Assembly (NCBI GenBank): GCA_015486505.1
Contig: WFRP01000146.1
Coordinates: 1-20,468 of the forward strand
Source: Pseudomonadota bacterium
GTDB lineage: Bacteria > Desulfobacterota > Anaeroferrophillalia > Anaeroferrophillales > Tharpellaceae
Direction of reading: 5' to 3'
Length of the DNA stretch: 20,468 nt
Shown here in pieces: positions 6,991 to 16,110 of the stretch. Both the position numbers and the translations under genes were made by a program. How positions within the stretch are numbered: the first letter of the stretch is position 1; the number at the start of each line of letters is the position of its first letter. A model generated the notes under the pieces. That model was given only the letters and a program-made list of their open reading frames with translations, was not told the origin of the DNA and made no database searches.

Positions 6991-8673
6991 TTACTTTTCC
7001 CCGGCGATGGTTTCACATATATTAAAACAGTGATCACCCAGTTTTTCAAAATTGGTCAAAAGATCAATAAACACCAGACCCGGCACCACCGAGCAGCAGT
7101 TTTGACTCAAACGCTCAATATGCCGGTTGCGATAGCGGTCTTCAAGCGAGTTGATACTGCCTTCAAAACTTTTGGCCAGCATCATGAACTTTTCGTTTTT
7201 GCCATTTTCAAGCCCACTGATCATATGCTGCAAAAACTCCCGGGTTTTTTCCTTGATGGCCACAATCTCGCTCGTCGCTTCAGCGCTGAATTCAATCTTG
7301 TCTTCATGCTTACGCACGACCAGGCGGATCAGATTTTCGCAGTGATCCCCCATACGTTCGAGGTTATTGACCATATACATAATCGCGTTGACTTCACGCG
7401 AGAGTTCGGGGGTAGTTGAAGACTGACTTACATTAACCAGAAAATCGGTGATCTCCTTCTGCAGCAAGTCAATCGTTTCTTCCTTACGATAAACCTTATC
7501 GACCAGTTTCTGGGAGAAGTTGTCAAAACACTCCATCGTCTGCTCAAACATACGGAAACAGAGATTCGCCATCCAGGTCGTCTCTTTATGAGCCTGGGCC
7601 AGAGCCAGCGGCGGTGTATCCAGGACCCGGTTATCGAGATAACGCAGATGATAGGTATCCTCTTCGTCATCACTGACCGGTACCATCCAGATACAGATCT
7701 TCGCCAGGAAACCAACCAGGGGCAGAAAAATCATACAGTTAAAGACGTTGAAGAAGGTATGCGCGTTGGCAAGATGCCGGGCGATAAAAGGTTTATCACC
7801 GATTGACATCGCGTACTGGGCCGCCTGTTGGGCTGTGGTAATCACCATATCCGGATTACCGGGAGTGAAACTGTCAACCAGTTTGACAAAAATCGGAAAC
7901 AGCAGCAGAACGTAGGCAACCCCGATAACATTAATCATCATATGGGCCCGGGCCGCCCGTTTGGCTGAAACATTGGTACCGATACTGGCGATAAGAGCGG
8001 TGATTGTCGTCCCGATGTTTTCCCCGAGGACCAATCCTAAACCGCCGGTAAAGGTTAAAGCGCCGCTGGCCGCCAGAGTCATGGTAATCCCGACCGTCGC
8101 GCTCGAACTCTGCAAAACAATGGTCAAAAGAGCGCCGGCCAGCACCGCCATAATGTGACTCTGACTGAAAGTTACAAAGGCCTCCTGAAAAAAAGGCTGG
8201 CTTTTGAGGACTGAAAAACCATCCTTCATCACGTCCAGACCATAAAACAGCATACCGAAACCGAGCAGGATTTCACCAAAATACTGCCAGCGCCGGTTAC
8301 GGCTGAAAAACTTAAGCCCGACCCCGATACCGATGGCCGGCAGGGCGTACTGCGTCACCTTGAAAGCGATCATCTGCGCGGTTACCGTGGTGCCGATATT
8401 GGCTCCGAGAATAACCCCGATCGCCTGCATCAGATTCATCAATCCGGCATTAACGAAACCGACCACCATCACGGTGGTCGCGCTGCTGCTCTGCACAATC
8501 GCGGTAACCGTAGTTCCCACGAGAAAGGCGGCAATGCGATTGGTGGTCAGTTTTTCCAGAACCTGCTGCAGACGATTTCCGGCAATCTTCTGCAGTCCCT
8601 CCGACATAATCCGCATACCGTAGAGAAAAAGACCGAGACCGCCGAGAAACGCGAACACCATTCCCTGAATCAT
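6991..8673 (-). CDS. Na+/phosphate symporter family protein (NptA/YjbB type) with PhoU-like C-terminus
   Basis: This 560-residue inner-membrane protein has the duplicated Na/Pi-cotransporter core. The first repeat contains QSSSATT (61-67) and GANIGTT (90-96), and the second contains QSSSAT (188-193) and GENIGTT (217-223). About eight to ten hydrophobic segments fill residues 5-325. Residues from about 350 to 560 are soluble and helical, like PhoU. Relatives move phosphate with sodium; E. coli YjbB is associated with phosphate export, so direction cannot be read from sequence. GGAG lies eight bases before the ATG. It follows the YibQ-type gene by 25 bp and overlaps the open frame, but not the likely start, of fbp. 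No pho-box was identified. Confidence 0.9.
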   Translation of the reverse strand: MIQGMVFAFLGGLGLFLYGMRIMSEGLQKIAGNRLQQVLEKLTTNRIAAFLVGTTVTAIVQSSSATTVMVVGFVNAGLMNLMQAIGVILGANIGTTVTAQMIAFKVTQYALPAIGIGVGLKFFSRNRRWQYFGEILLGFGMLFYGLDVMKDGFSVLKSQPFFQEAFVTFSQSHIMAVLAGALLTIVLQSSSATVGITMTLAASGALTFTGGLGLVLGENIGTTITALIASIGTNVSAKRAARAHMMINVIGVAYVLLLFPIFVKLVDSFTPGNPDMVITTAQQAAQYAMSIGDKPFIARHLANAHTFFNVFNCMIFLPLVGFLAKICIWMVPVSDDEEDTYHLRYLDNRVLDTPPLALAQAHKETTWMANLCFRMFEQTMECFDNFSQKLVDKVYRKEETIDLLQKEITDFLVNVSQSSTTPELSREVNAIMYMVNNLERMGDHCENLIRLVVRKHEDKIEFSAEATSEIVAIKEKTREFLQHMISGLENGKNEKFMMLAKSFEGSINSLEDRYRNRHIERLSQNCCSVVPGLVFIDLLTNFEKLGDHCFNICETIAGEK

Positions 8674-8698
8674 CTAAAGAACTCCGTAAAATAAATTC

Positions 8699-9877
8699 TT
8701 AAGGGCAGATAAGTTTACGCACCGGTACAATTTCAACTCCGGCGGCTTGAGCAATTTCCTTTACCCGGGATAAAGCCTGAAGCGTTTCCGGATAGGGATG
8801 ACCGATGCCGACAGCATAGCCTTTAACCCGGGCAATTTCAATAAGAACCTGAAAATGTTCCAAAATCATAGCAACACTTCTCTCATTATCAAGAAACACA
8901 TCCCGCTGTAAGGCCGGAATCCCGGCCTTGACCGCGCTCTGATAAGCAACGCTGTCGGCAATCGTGCGGCTGTCGAGAAAAAACAGACCCCGGCCCTTAA
9001 TAACCGCCATAACCTGAGCCATTTTCCGCGGATCTTCCGTCAGACGCGAGCCCATATGATTGTTAATCCCGATAATCCCGGGCACCGAGGCAATATCATT
9101 CAGCAAGCGCCGCCGTAACTCCGGTTCATCCGTAGTCATAAAAACCGCGCCCGGGCCCGGGTCCTGCTGGGGATAATCACGCGGTTCCATCGGCAGATGC
9201 AGCATTATATCCCGCTGCCGGGAGGTAAAAAACTCAGCCACGGCACGGGATTCAGGCAGTTTGGGAAAAACGGCAAAGGTCAAAGGCAGATCAAGATCGG
9301 CAAAATCGGCGGCACTCTGCATACTCCGGCCGAGGTCATCAATGACAATCGCGACCCGTGGCCGCCGGGCTGCGGTTGGCGGCTCAGGATTCAGATTTAA
9401 GTCCGCCGCAACAAAATCAGCGACAACCACAACCGCAAAACCATCCAGCAGCAGAAAATTCAGCTTACCGCGCTCTAAGTCGCAAGCAAGCAGAAGCTGA
9501 TAATTGAATTTTCGCGCCAGTGCCTTCCGGGCCGACTCCAGAATAGCGGCCGTTTTTTTTATATCATCAGAAAACCCTTTAAGCTGTAACTGTTTCCACG
9601 ATAAACGACCGTTAGACATAATCCGGGAGGACTCGGCATACCTGAGTCCGGGAGCGCCGGAGCGCAGAGCCGTCAGCAGCCAGGAGAGCGCGGCCCCGGG
9701 ATCCCGCAGTTTTTCTTTTACCGGCGGCTCTTTTGCCAAAATTGACGCCTGATTCTCAGACACCGGCACTGCCGGCTTAACCGAAAATCGCTGCCTGCCG
9801 ATCAGATAACCGAGACCAAGCAGAAAAATCGCGGCACTGAGACCAGCAACAACCTTGAGCCCCGGCCACTTAGACAC
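8699..9877 (-). CDS. Divergent polysaccharide deacetylase family protein (YibQ/DUF610)
   Basis: This 392-residue envelope protein has an N-terminal signal anchor (about residues 9-26) followed by a variable region and a NodB-like barrel from about 172. Family motifs are visible: VAIVIDDLG with Asp180-Asp181, MLHLPME (225-231), INNHMGS with His274, and GIGHPYP with His360. The substrate of this family is not established; in E. coli yibQ lies next to envC, and the same neighbourhood holds here. The start used is a GTG at 9877. It has no Shine-Dalgarno sequence, whereas AAGG precedes an out-of-frame ATG at 9890 that opens a six-codon mini-ORF ending just inside this gene. The N-terminus is therefore the least certain part. 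The gene follows ctpA by 39 bp. Confidence 0.88.
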   Translation of the reverse strand: MSKWPGLKVVAGLSAAIFLLGLGYLIGRQRFSVKPAVPVSENQASILAKEPPVKEKLRDPGAALSWLLTALRSGAPGLRYAESSRIMSNGRLSWKQLQLKGFSDDIKKTAAILESARKALARKFNYQLLLACDLERGKLNFLLLDGFAVVVVADFVAADLNLNPEPPTAARRPRVAIVIDDLGRSMQSAADFADLDLPLTFAVFPKLPESRAVAEFFTSRQRDIMLHLPMEPRDYPQQDPGPGAVFMTTDEPELRRRLLNDIASVPGIIGINNHMGSRLTEDPRKMAQVMAVIKGRGLFFLDSRTIADSVAYQSAVKAGIPALQRDVFLDNERSVAMILEHFQVLIEIARVKGYAVGIGHPYPETLQALSRVKEIAQAAGVEIVPVRKLICP

Positions 9878-9890
9878 TATAATTAACCAT
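9870..9890 (-). other. Six-codon mini-ORF overlapping the deacetylase start
   Basis: The ATG at 9890 is preceded by TAAGGTGCTG and reads MVNYSV followed by TAA at 9872-9870. It overlaps the GTG start of the downstream gene at 9877 in another frame. It could be a coupling minicistron, or it could mark a one-base change at the true start. No direct evidence separates these. Confidence 0.3.
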
Positions 9891-9916
9891 CAGCACCTTA
9901 AATCGAAGAGCGAGAG

Positions 9917-11326
9917 TTACTGGGCCGCCCCCAACCCTTTGAATACCTGCCAGCCCTGCAGCAGTTCCAGCGCCCGCACAACCTGAATATCCTTACGCCA
10001 TTTATCCTTACCTTCAAGTTTTTTCCCGGCCGACAATTCCGGGGCTTTTTCCGCATCCTTTCCGGAGTTATCTTTACTTTTTGCTTCAGGCGTATCCGGA
10101 GCTTTCACCGCCCCGTTACCGGTACCGGTTTCGAAATGGCCTTTAAGATCCTTCTCTTTGATGCCGCGCATAAAACCCTTATCATCTTTCCGCACGACTT
10201 CACCCGCTTCAACCACAACATCGGGCTCAATCCCCTTGGCCTGAATTGAGCGCCCGGACGGAGTGTAATAAAGCGCCGTCGTCAGGCGCACGGCGGAGCC
10301 GTCTTCAAGCGGAACGATGGTCTGCACCGAGCCTTTACCAAAACTCTGGGTCCCCAGAATCAGAGCCCGTTTGTGATCCTGCAGGGCCCCGGCAACAATC
10401 TCCGAAGCGCTGGCACTGCCGCCGTTAATCAGCACAACAATCGGATAATCCCCTTCAGTACCGTCATCGTAGGCTAAATAACGCATATTCTGTTTGCTGA
10501 TACGGCCGTCAGTATAAACAATCAGACCGGATTTCAAGAAGTAGTCGGAGACCTTAACTGCCTGCTGCAGCAGGCCGCCGGGATTATTGCGCAGATCAAG
10601 AATCAACCCCTTAACCGTTTGCTCTTCTTTTAACTTCTTCATTTTGCTGTTTAAATCGTCGTAAGTCCGGGACTGAAACTGGGACAGGCGCACATAGGCT
10701 ATATCATCAGTTAACATCCGGCTCTTGACACTCGCGACTTTAATAACATCACGGATAATTTTAATATCGAGAAGTTTATTTAAGCCTTCCCGCATTATTG
10801 AGATTGTAATTGGGGTGCCCTTCTCACCGCGCATCTTCTTGACCGCTTCCATCAAGGTCATATCCTTGCTGAGTTCGCCGTCAATTTTAATAATCCGGTC
10901 GCCGGCTTTAACCCCGGCCCGGAAGGCCGGCGTATCTTCAATCGGTGAAACTACTGTCAAAACCCCATCGCGAATTGTAATTTCAATCCCCAGGCCGCCG
11001 AAAGAGCCGGTGGTCTCAACTTGCATCTCCTTGAACATTTCCGGCGGCATAAAACTCGAGTGCGGGTCAAGGTCGGCCAGCATCCCCTTGATTGAGCCAT
11101 AAACCAGTTTCTTGACGGTCACCTTTTCGACATAATTCTTCTGCACCAGATTCAGGGTGTCGGTATAGAGCTTGATATATTCATAGGGGCTCTTCTCATC
11201 AACAACTTTAGCCTCTTCCCGGGCTTTCAGGTCACCCGGGAATACGCCCATATAGACAACCAGAAAAGCCGCCAAAGCAATTAAAACCCCCAAAGTTATC
11301 GATTTTCCCTTATTTCTTTCAACCAT
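9917..11326 (-). CDS. ctpA: C-terminal processing peptidase, S41 family
   Basis: This periplasmic Ser/Lys protease is anchored by one N-terminal membrane segment (about residues 9-28). Proteins of this family trim proteins at the C-terminus and often control peptidoglycan hydrolases. The order is a helical N-terminal part, a PDZ domain (about 101-191) with GGLGIEI and AGVKAGDRI, then the S41 core. The catalytic pair is Ser306 in GGSASASEI and Lys331 in SFGKGSVQ, 25 residues apart as in the family. A Lys/Glu/Ala-rich low-complexity linker precedes the C-terminus. The start chosen is the ATG at 11326, because GGAGG (11336-11340) is nine bases upstream. An upstream ATG at 11383 would add 19 residues and lacks support. 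Its place after envC suggests a role in controlling wall hydrolysis. Confidence 0.96.
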   Translation of the reverse strand: MVERNKGKSITLGVLIALAAFLVVYMGVFPGDLKAREEAKVVDEKSPYEYIKLYTDTLNLVQKNYVEKVTVKKLVYGSIKGMLADLDPHSSFMPPEMFKEMQVETTGSFGGLGIEITIRDGVLTVVSPIEDTPAFRAGVKAGDRIIKIDGELSKDMTLMEAVKKMRGEKGTPITISIMREGLNKLLDIKIIRDVIKVASVKSRMLTDDIAYVRLSQFQSRTYDDLNSKMKKLKEEQTVKGLILDLRNNPGGLLQQAVKVSDYFLKSGLIVYTDGRISKQNMRYLAYDDGTEGDYPIVVLINGGSASASEIVAGALQDHKRALILGTQSFGKGSVQTIVPLEDGSAVRLTTALYYTPSGRSIQAKGIEPDVVVEAGEVVRKDDKGFMRGIKEKDLKGHFETGTGNGAVKAPDTPEAKSKDNSGKDAEKAPELSAGKKLEGKDKWRKDIQVVRALELLQGWQVFKGLGAAQ

Positions 11327-11409
11327 TCTTATAAACCTCCAAAAGATTGATAAACGTACATTTGAATCTGCGGAAACAGACAAGACTCAGTCCTTATAAA
11401 AATAATAAT

Positions 11410-12570
11410 CTACAGTTGTTTAATCCAGACCAGAGGATCTTGCGGGATGCCGTCTTTACGAATCTCGAAATAGAGCGAAGGCGTATCGGAAAAGACCCCC
11501 GAACCGACCCCGCCGACAACATCCGCGCTTTGCAGTTGGTCATGAACTTTACAGGTAAATTTATCAAGATGGGCATATACGGTATGATAACCACCGCCGT
11601 GATCAACCACCAGAAGATTGCCGTAGCCTTTCATCCAGTCGGCAAAAGCCACTTCCCCCTTGTAGACGACCTTGACCGGAGTTCCGCTTTTGCATTCTAT
11701 TTCAATACCTTTATTGCGGGTGGCAGTGGCAAAACGAATATCTTTTTCAATCCCGAAAAAGCTGACGACAACCCCGGCGACCGGCATCGGCAGACTGCCT
11801 TTAAGTTCGGCAAATCCGCTTTTACCCAACCCGGTTTTACACGTCATCCGCTTCAACCTGGACGCAACCGCTTCAAGTTCGGCGACCAGTTCCTCATGCT
11901 CTTTGACCTGATGTCTGATTTTATACAGCAAGTCATTTTTTTTGGCAATATTTTCTTCCAGGGTTGCCATTTTATCTGCCTGCTGCCGCTCCAGATGAGC
12001 CAGAAACCGCAGCCGTTTCTCAAGCTCCAGATTATGCTTTTTGATCTCGGCCAGAAGTGACAGATAAGAATTCTGCAGTTTCCGGTCAGCTTCCAGAACC
12101 CGCCGGGTATAGACCAAAGAATTAAGATTCTCGGTTAAATCAGCGTCCCCGCCGAGAAAATCAAGCCATTTCCCCCGTGGTTGACAATAACGAATTTTCA
12201 GCCGTCGGCAAAACTTTTCCCGAATTTCCGCAAGATCTTTTTCAAGCCGGGCGGTCTTAAGTTTCTGTTTTTCAACCTGGAGCTGAGCGTTTTCTTTATC
12301 AGCGGCCAACTTTTCCAGATCCTGTTGCAGAGCGTTATGCCAGCGGCTTAAATCATCAATCTCTTTAAGCAGAGAACCCCGACGCAAACGGGCGCGCTTG
12401 GTCAACCTGCGGTTTTCCCGGATTTCGCGCTTCAGGGTATTAAGATCACGAACGGTCTCATCATTATTGGCGGCCCGAACCGACATTAGATATGGGCCCG
12501 TCAACAGAAAAAAAACACTGAGAAGAACCATTCCCAGACACCGGAAAAATTTAACTCTCGACTTAATCAC
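11410..12570 (-). CDS. envC: EnvC-type murein hydrolase activator with degenerate LytM domain
   Basis: EnvC is a periplasmic protein recruited by FtsEX that activates amidases to split the septal wall. This 386-residue protein has a signal peptide ending near VRA-ANN (residue 33), a long coiled coil (about 38-250), and a C-terminal LytM/M23 domain (about 270-384). The zinc ligands of active M23 enzymes are missing. The HxGxD position reads NKGIEIE, and the HxH position reads PSLYFEIRKDG, much like E. coli EnvC, so it should be an activator rather than an enzyme. The start is a GTG at 12570 that overlaps the end of ftsX by 8 nt. ftsE, ftsX and envC together make the complete module. No cognate amidase gene is in the window. 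Confidence 0.93.
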   Translation of the reverse strand: MIKSRVKFFRCLGMVLLSVFFLLTGPYLMSVRAANNDETVRDLNTLKREIRENRRLTKRARLRRGSLLKEIDDLSRWHNALQQDLEKLAADKENAQLQVEKQKLKTARLEKDLAEIREKFCRRLKIRYCQPRGKWLDFLGGDADLTENLNSLVYTRRVLEADRKLQNSYLSLLAEIKKHNLELEKRLRFLAHLERQQADKMATLEENIAKKNDLLYKIRHQVKEHEELVAELEAVASRLKRMTCKTGLGKSGFAELKGSLPMPVAGVVVSFFGIEKDIRFATATRNKGIEIECKSGTPVKVVYKGEVAFADWMKGYGNLLVVDHGGGYHTVYAHLDKFTCKVHDQLQSADVVGGVGSGVFSDTPSLYFEIRKDGIPQDPLVWIKQL

Positions 12571-13468
12571 AACTGAACCAACGGGAAGAGATCAAAAAAC
12601 CGGCAAGACCGAGCAGGGTCCCCAATAAAAGAAAAAGTAGAAGGGAAGGAATTGTAAAAAAACCAAGTTGCGCGGCAATCGACCATTGCGGCACCTGCTC
12701 CCGGAGCCAGAAACGCACATATTTAAACACCGCGAAAGCAAACCCTAAAGCAACGCTCGAAGCTACCGCCCCCTGGAAAACCCCTTCAAAAAGATAAGGC
12801 AAGGCCACAAAGCGCCGCGTCGCCCCGACCAGATAGAGAACCCTTATGGTTTCACGACGGGCAAACAGGGAGAGCCGAATCGTACTGGCAACGATAAAGA
12901 CCGTAACCGATGATAAAAAAATCGCAAAGACAAAACCAAAATATTTTACCATGCGCAAAAGCGAAAAAAGCTGGCGCAGCCAGTAACTGCCGTAAACCAC
13001 CTCATCAACCCCGGCCTGCCGCCGCAGCTGCCGGGCCAGGCGTTCAACATCGCTATAACCGACAACTTCGGCATCAAGCAGTAACTCCAGTGAGGCCGGT
13101 AAAGGGTTTTCGGGCAGGCCGTCAAGAAAGTTTGAATCATCACCCAGCGTTACCTTGAATCGCGCCAGCGCCTCATCCCGGGAGACATAATTGAGACTTT
13201 TCACTTCCTTTAACTCAAGACAAAAATCCTTAAGCTGCCGCAATCTTCCCGGCGACAGATTTTCATCAAGATAGACCGCGACCTTAAGATCACTGCGCCA
13301 GCCGGAAACGATTCGGTCGGCATTGACATAAGCTAAAAAATAGAGCGCCAGCATCAGCATGGCAACCGCAATAATCGTAATTGAAATCAGGTTGATAATC
13401 GGATGCCGACGGATATTATTGACCGTCAGTTTGAATACCGGATATAAACGATCTTTTAATCGGGCCAT
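12563..13468 (-). CDS. ftsX: Cell division protein FtsX
   Basis: FtsX is the membrane half of the FtsEX complex, which transmits ATP-driven changes across the inner membrane to periplasmic wall-hydrolase regulators. The 301-residue protein has the expected four membrane segments (about 26-48, 177-196, 221-245 and 268-293). A periplasmic loop between the first two includes the family phrase LPENPLPASLEL (near 118-129). The cytoplasmic stretch RRETIRVLYLVGATRRFV before the third segment is typical of FtsX. It starts with ATG 11 bp after ftsE and overlaps envC by 8 nt, which implies coupled translation of all three. Confidence 0.96.
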   Translation of the reverse strand: MARLKDRLYPVFKLTVNNIRRHPIINLISITIIAVAMLMLALYFLAYVNADRIVSGWRSDLKVAVYLDENLSPGRLRQLKDFCLELKEVKSLNYVSRDEALARFKVTLGDDSNFLDGLPENPLPASLELLLDAEVVGYSDVERLARQLRRQAGVDEVVYGSYWLRQLFSLLRMVKYFGFVFAIFLSSVTVFIVASTIRLSLFARRETIRVLYLVGATRRFVALPYLFEGVFQGAVASSVALGFAFAVFKYVRFWLREQVPQWSIAAQLGFFTIPSLLLFLLLGTLLGLAGFLISSRWFSCD

Positions 13469-13479
13469 AAGATACGCGC

Positions 13480-14148
13480 CTAATCGGGCCAGACATAGGC
13501 CTGCAGAGACCCTTTATCCAGATAAAAAACCTTGCGTTTGAACCTCTGCAGTAGTGAACGGTTATGCGTAACCATAACTATGGTTGTCCCCTGAGAATTA
13601 ATATAATACAAAATGCGCATTATCTCCTCGGCGATTTCATAATCAAGATTGCCGGTCGGCTCATCTGCGAGAATTATTTTGGGATTATTAACCAGGGCCC
13701 GGGCAATCGCGACCCGCTGCTGCTCACCCCCGGAAAGCTGAACCGGCAGCCGCTCTATCTTCCGCTCGATACCGACCACCTTAAGAACCTTCCAGACCCG
13801 TTTCTGAATCTGCTGCCGGGGCGTGCCTGCAACTTCCAGAGCCAGGGCCACATTATCAAAAACCGTATAATTGGGAATTAATTTATAATCCTGAAAAACA
13901 ATCCCCATCTGCCGGCGTAAGCGCGCCAGACGATCCGCGCCGGCCCGGATAAGATCAAGACCATCGATCACTATCTGGCCGCCATCCGGTTTAATATCAG
14001 CAAAAAGCAAGCGAAAGAGGGTCGTTTTACCGGCCCCGCTGGGCCCGGAAAGATAAACAAATTCACCCTTTTGCACATTGAATGAAACATTCTTTAAAAC
14101 CATATCCGGGTGATTGTAACTTTTATTCAGATTAGATACGCGAATCAT
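13480..14148 (-). CDS. ftsE: Cell division ATP-binding protein FtsE
   Basis: This is the ABC-type ATPase partner of FtsX, bound to the cytoplasmic face of the membrane. From the chosen start it is 222 residues long. All ATPase motifs are visible: Walker A GPSGAGKTT (35-43), Q-loop Gln86, signature LSGGEQQR (138-145), Walker B IILADEP with Glu163, and switch His195. The frame is open up to 14187, but the ATG at 14148 gives the standard N-terminus MIRVSNLNKSY, with a weak AGG just upstream. That start lies within the last 17 nt of proS, so ftsE is probably translated by coupling to proS. Confidence 0.97.
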   Translation of the reverse strand: MIRVSNLNKSYNHPDMVLKNVSFNVQKGEFVYLSGPSGAGKTTLFRLLFADIKPDGGQIVIDGLDLIRAGADRLARLRRQMGIVFQDYKLIPNYTVFDNVALALEVAGTPRQQIQKRVWKVLKVVGIERKIERLPVQLSGGEQQRVAIARALVNNPKIILADEPTGNLDYEIAEEIMRILYYINSQGTTIVMVTHNRSLLQRFKRKVFYLDKGSLQAYVWPD

Positions 14149-15862
14149 CTGCCTGCAACTCAGCCAACAAAGACCATAAAGGTTCAAGATTTTCCAGAGG
14201 AAACTCCCGAGCCTCCGCTTCCCGACGCAGTTTCACCTCAATAACCCCCCGTTTAAAACCTTTGCGCCCCAGAGTCAGACGCAGCGGCGTCCCCAAAAGG
14301 TCGGCATCCTTGAATTTAACCCCGGGACGCTCATTACGATCATCATAAAGAACATTAATCCCGCGGCTTAAAAATTCCTGGTAGAGTTTTTCACAAAATG
14401 AGGTAACCGCCTCATTTTTCAAATCAAGATTGAGCAGGGCAACCTTGAACGGCGCCAGCGCGTAAGGAAAAATAATCCCGTTTTCATCATAATTCTGCTC
14501 TATCGCCGCCGCCACGGTCCGGCCGATACCGATACCGTAACAGCCCATTACCATAGCTTTTTCCTGACCGTCCTGATCGAGAAATACAGCATTGAGTTTT
14601 TCACTGTATTTGGTTCCGAGTTTAAATATATGGCCGACCTCGATCCCACGATCAATCTGCAGCAGACCGTCACAACGGGGGCAGGCCTCTCCCGCCCGGA
14701 CCTGAACCAGATCTGCAATCTGCTCACTGGTAAAATCACGGCCCCAGTAAACGCCGCGCAGATGATAACCGTAACGATTGGCCCCGCAGATCAGCGCGCC
14801 CATCTGCGGCACCAAACGGTCGACCAACAGCGGGATTTTTACCGGCAAAGGCCCCATATAACCGACCGGAAGCTCTAACTCATCAATGATTCGGGCCGGC
14901 GGCGGCACTTCAAGCCAGTTGGCTCCCAGAGCCGCCTTAACCTTGAACTCGTTAACCTCGCGATCACCGGGAACCACGACCATACAGAAGCCTAAATCAC
15001 TTTCAAAAATCATACTCTTGAGAATATTTGCGGGAGCCGTTTGGAAAAAAGCGGCAACCTCGGCAATTGATTCGCAATCCGGCGTCGCCACAGCTTCGGC
15101 CGGCGCGACACCGGCGTCCGGCAGAGAAACATCGCCGGCAATAAATCGACTTTGCGCTTTCTCGATATTGGCCGCGTAATCACATTTACTGCAGCTGGCA
15201 ATCGCGTCCTCGCCGGAGTCGGCCAGCACCACAAATTCATGCGAAAAATTGCCGCCGATGGCTCCGGAATCAGCTTCAACCGCGCGGAAATCAAGCCCGC
15301 AGCGGGTGAAGATACGACTGTAAGCAGCCCGCATTTCCTGGTAGCTTGAGGTTGCGGCGGTATCATCAACGTCAAAACTGTAACCATCTTTCATAATAAA
15401 TTCACGCCCCCGCATCAGCCCGAAGCGCGGTCTTATTTCATCACGAAACTTGGTCTGGATCTGATAAAGATTAAGCGGCAGTTGCCGGTAGGAGCGGATT
15501 TCGTGGCGGATTAAATCGGTTATCACCTCTTCATGGGTCGGCCCGAAACAGAAATTGCGCTGATGGCGATCCTTAAACCGCAGCAACTCCTTGCCGTAAA
15601 AATCCCAGCGTTCGCTCTCCTGCCAGAGTTCGGCGGGCTGGACTGCCGGTAGCAGAACTTCCTGGGCTCCGGCCCGATTCATCTCCTGGCGGACGATTTT
15701 TTCGACATTACGCAAGGCCATCAGGCCGAAGGGAAGATAGGAGTAGATTCCGGCGGCCAGACGGCGAATCATCCCGGCCCTGAGCATCAAACGGTGGCTT
15801 ATAACTTCAGCCTCAGCCGGAACCTCTTTTAAGGTCGGCAGGTGCATCCTGGAAAAACGCAT
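14132..15862 (-). CDS. proS: Prolyl-tRNA synthetase, bacterial type with editing domain
   Basis: This enzyme charges tRNA-Pro with proline in the cytoplasm. At 576 residues it is the long bacterial form. Class II motif 2 is seen as FRDEIRPRFG (139-148) after FGPTHEE (106-112), and motif 3 as GCYGIGIGRTVAAAIEQ. The inserted editing domain, which clears Ala-tRNA-Pro, spans about 225-405. CxxC pairs occur before and after that insert (CSKC and CPRC) and may bind metal, which is an inference. AGAGG lies six bases before the ATG. The gene appears to head the operon that continues into ftsE. Its leader has no T-box consensus that I could recognise. Confidence 0.98.
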   Translation of the reverse strand: MRFSRMHLPTLKEVPAEAEVISHRLMLRAGMIRRLAAGIYSYLPFGLMALRNVEKIVRQEMNRAGAQEVLLPAVQPAELWQESERWDFYGKELLRFKDRHQRNFCFGPTHEEVITDLIRHEIRSYRQLPLNLYQIQTKFRDEIRPRFGLMRGREFIMKDGYSFDVDDTAATSSYQEMRAAYSRIFTRCGLDFRAVEADSGAIGGNFSHEFVVLADSGEDAIASCSKCDYAANIEKAQSRFIAGDVSLPDAGVAPAEAVATPDCESIAEVAAFFQTAPANILKSMIFESDLGFCMVVVPGDREVNEFKVKAALGANWLEVPPPARIIDELELPVGYMGPLPVKIPLLVDRLVPQMGALICGANRYGYHLRGVYWGRDFTSEQIADLVQVRAGEACPRCDGLLQIDRGIEVGHIFKLGTKYSEKLNAVFLDQDGQEKAMVMGCYGIGIGRTVAAAIEQNYDENGIIFPYALAPFKVALLNLDLKNEAVTSFCEKLYQEFLSRGINVLYDDRNERPGVKFKDADLLGTPLRLTLGRKGFKRGVIEVKLRREAEAREFPLENLEPLWSLLAELQADDSRI

Positions 15863-15891
15863 AAAATCCTCTTTATCTTAAGAATTAACGA

Positions 15892-15927
15892 ACTGATGCG
15901 GGAACAAACTCCCGCAACCCAGTAGAA
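15892..15927 (-). repeat. Hairpin repeat, copy 2, in the proS leader
   Basis: On the minus strand this reads TACTGGGTTGCGGGA-GTTTG-TTCCCGCATCAGT, sharing both stem and flanks with the copy at 5827-5861. The stem is 7 bp (TGCGGGA/TCCCGCA) with a 6-nt loop. It lies about 30 bp upstream of the proS start codon, inside the predicted transcript. No T-tract follows. Confidence 0.65.
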
Positions 15928-16006
15928 CCTTTTCGGCCCGCACCCAAGGGCACTTCTTCACTTGCGTTCAGGGCGCAACCTTCAGTTCCATCCCCGTGCG
16001 AAGCCC

Positions 16007-16110
16007 CCCCAAGGGCACTTCCGTTGGGCGCACCCCAAGGGCACTTCCGTTGGGCGCACCCCAAGGGCACTTCCGTTGGGCGCACCCCAAGGGCACTTCC
16101 GTTGGGCGCA
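16007..16110. repeat. Tandem repeat, four perfect 26-bp units
   Basis: Units at 16007-16032, 16033-16058, 16059-16084 and 16085-16110 are identical. Each begins CCCCAAGGGCACTTCC and ends GTTGGGCGCA. Each unit has short complementary ends CCCAA/TTGGG that could form a stem. A diverged partial copy is seen at about 15940-15976. Because 26 is not a multiple of three, any frame across the array cycles through all three readings, so the array is not coding. It lies between the promoter at 16225-16253 and proS, in the leader. Confidence 0.95.

Noticed and set aside
16007..16110. CRISPR array
   Set aside because: The 26-bp units are directly abutted with no unique spacers, and no cas gene is present.
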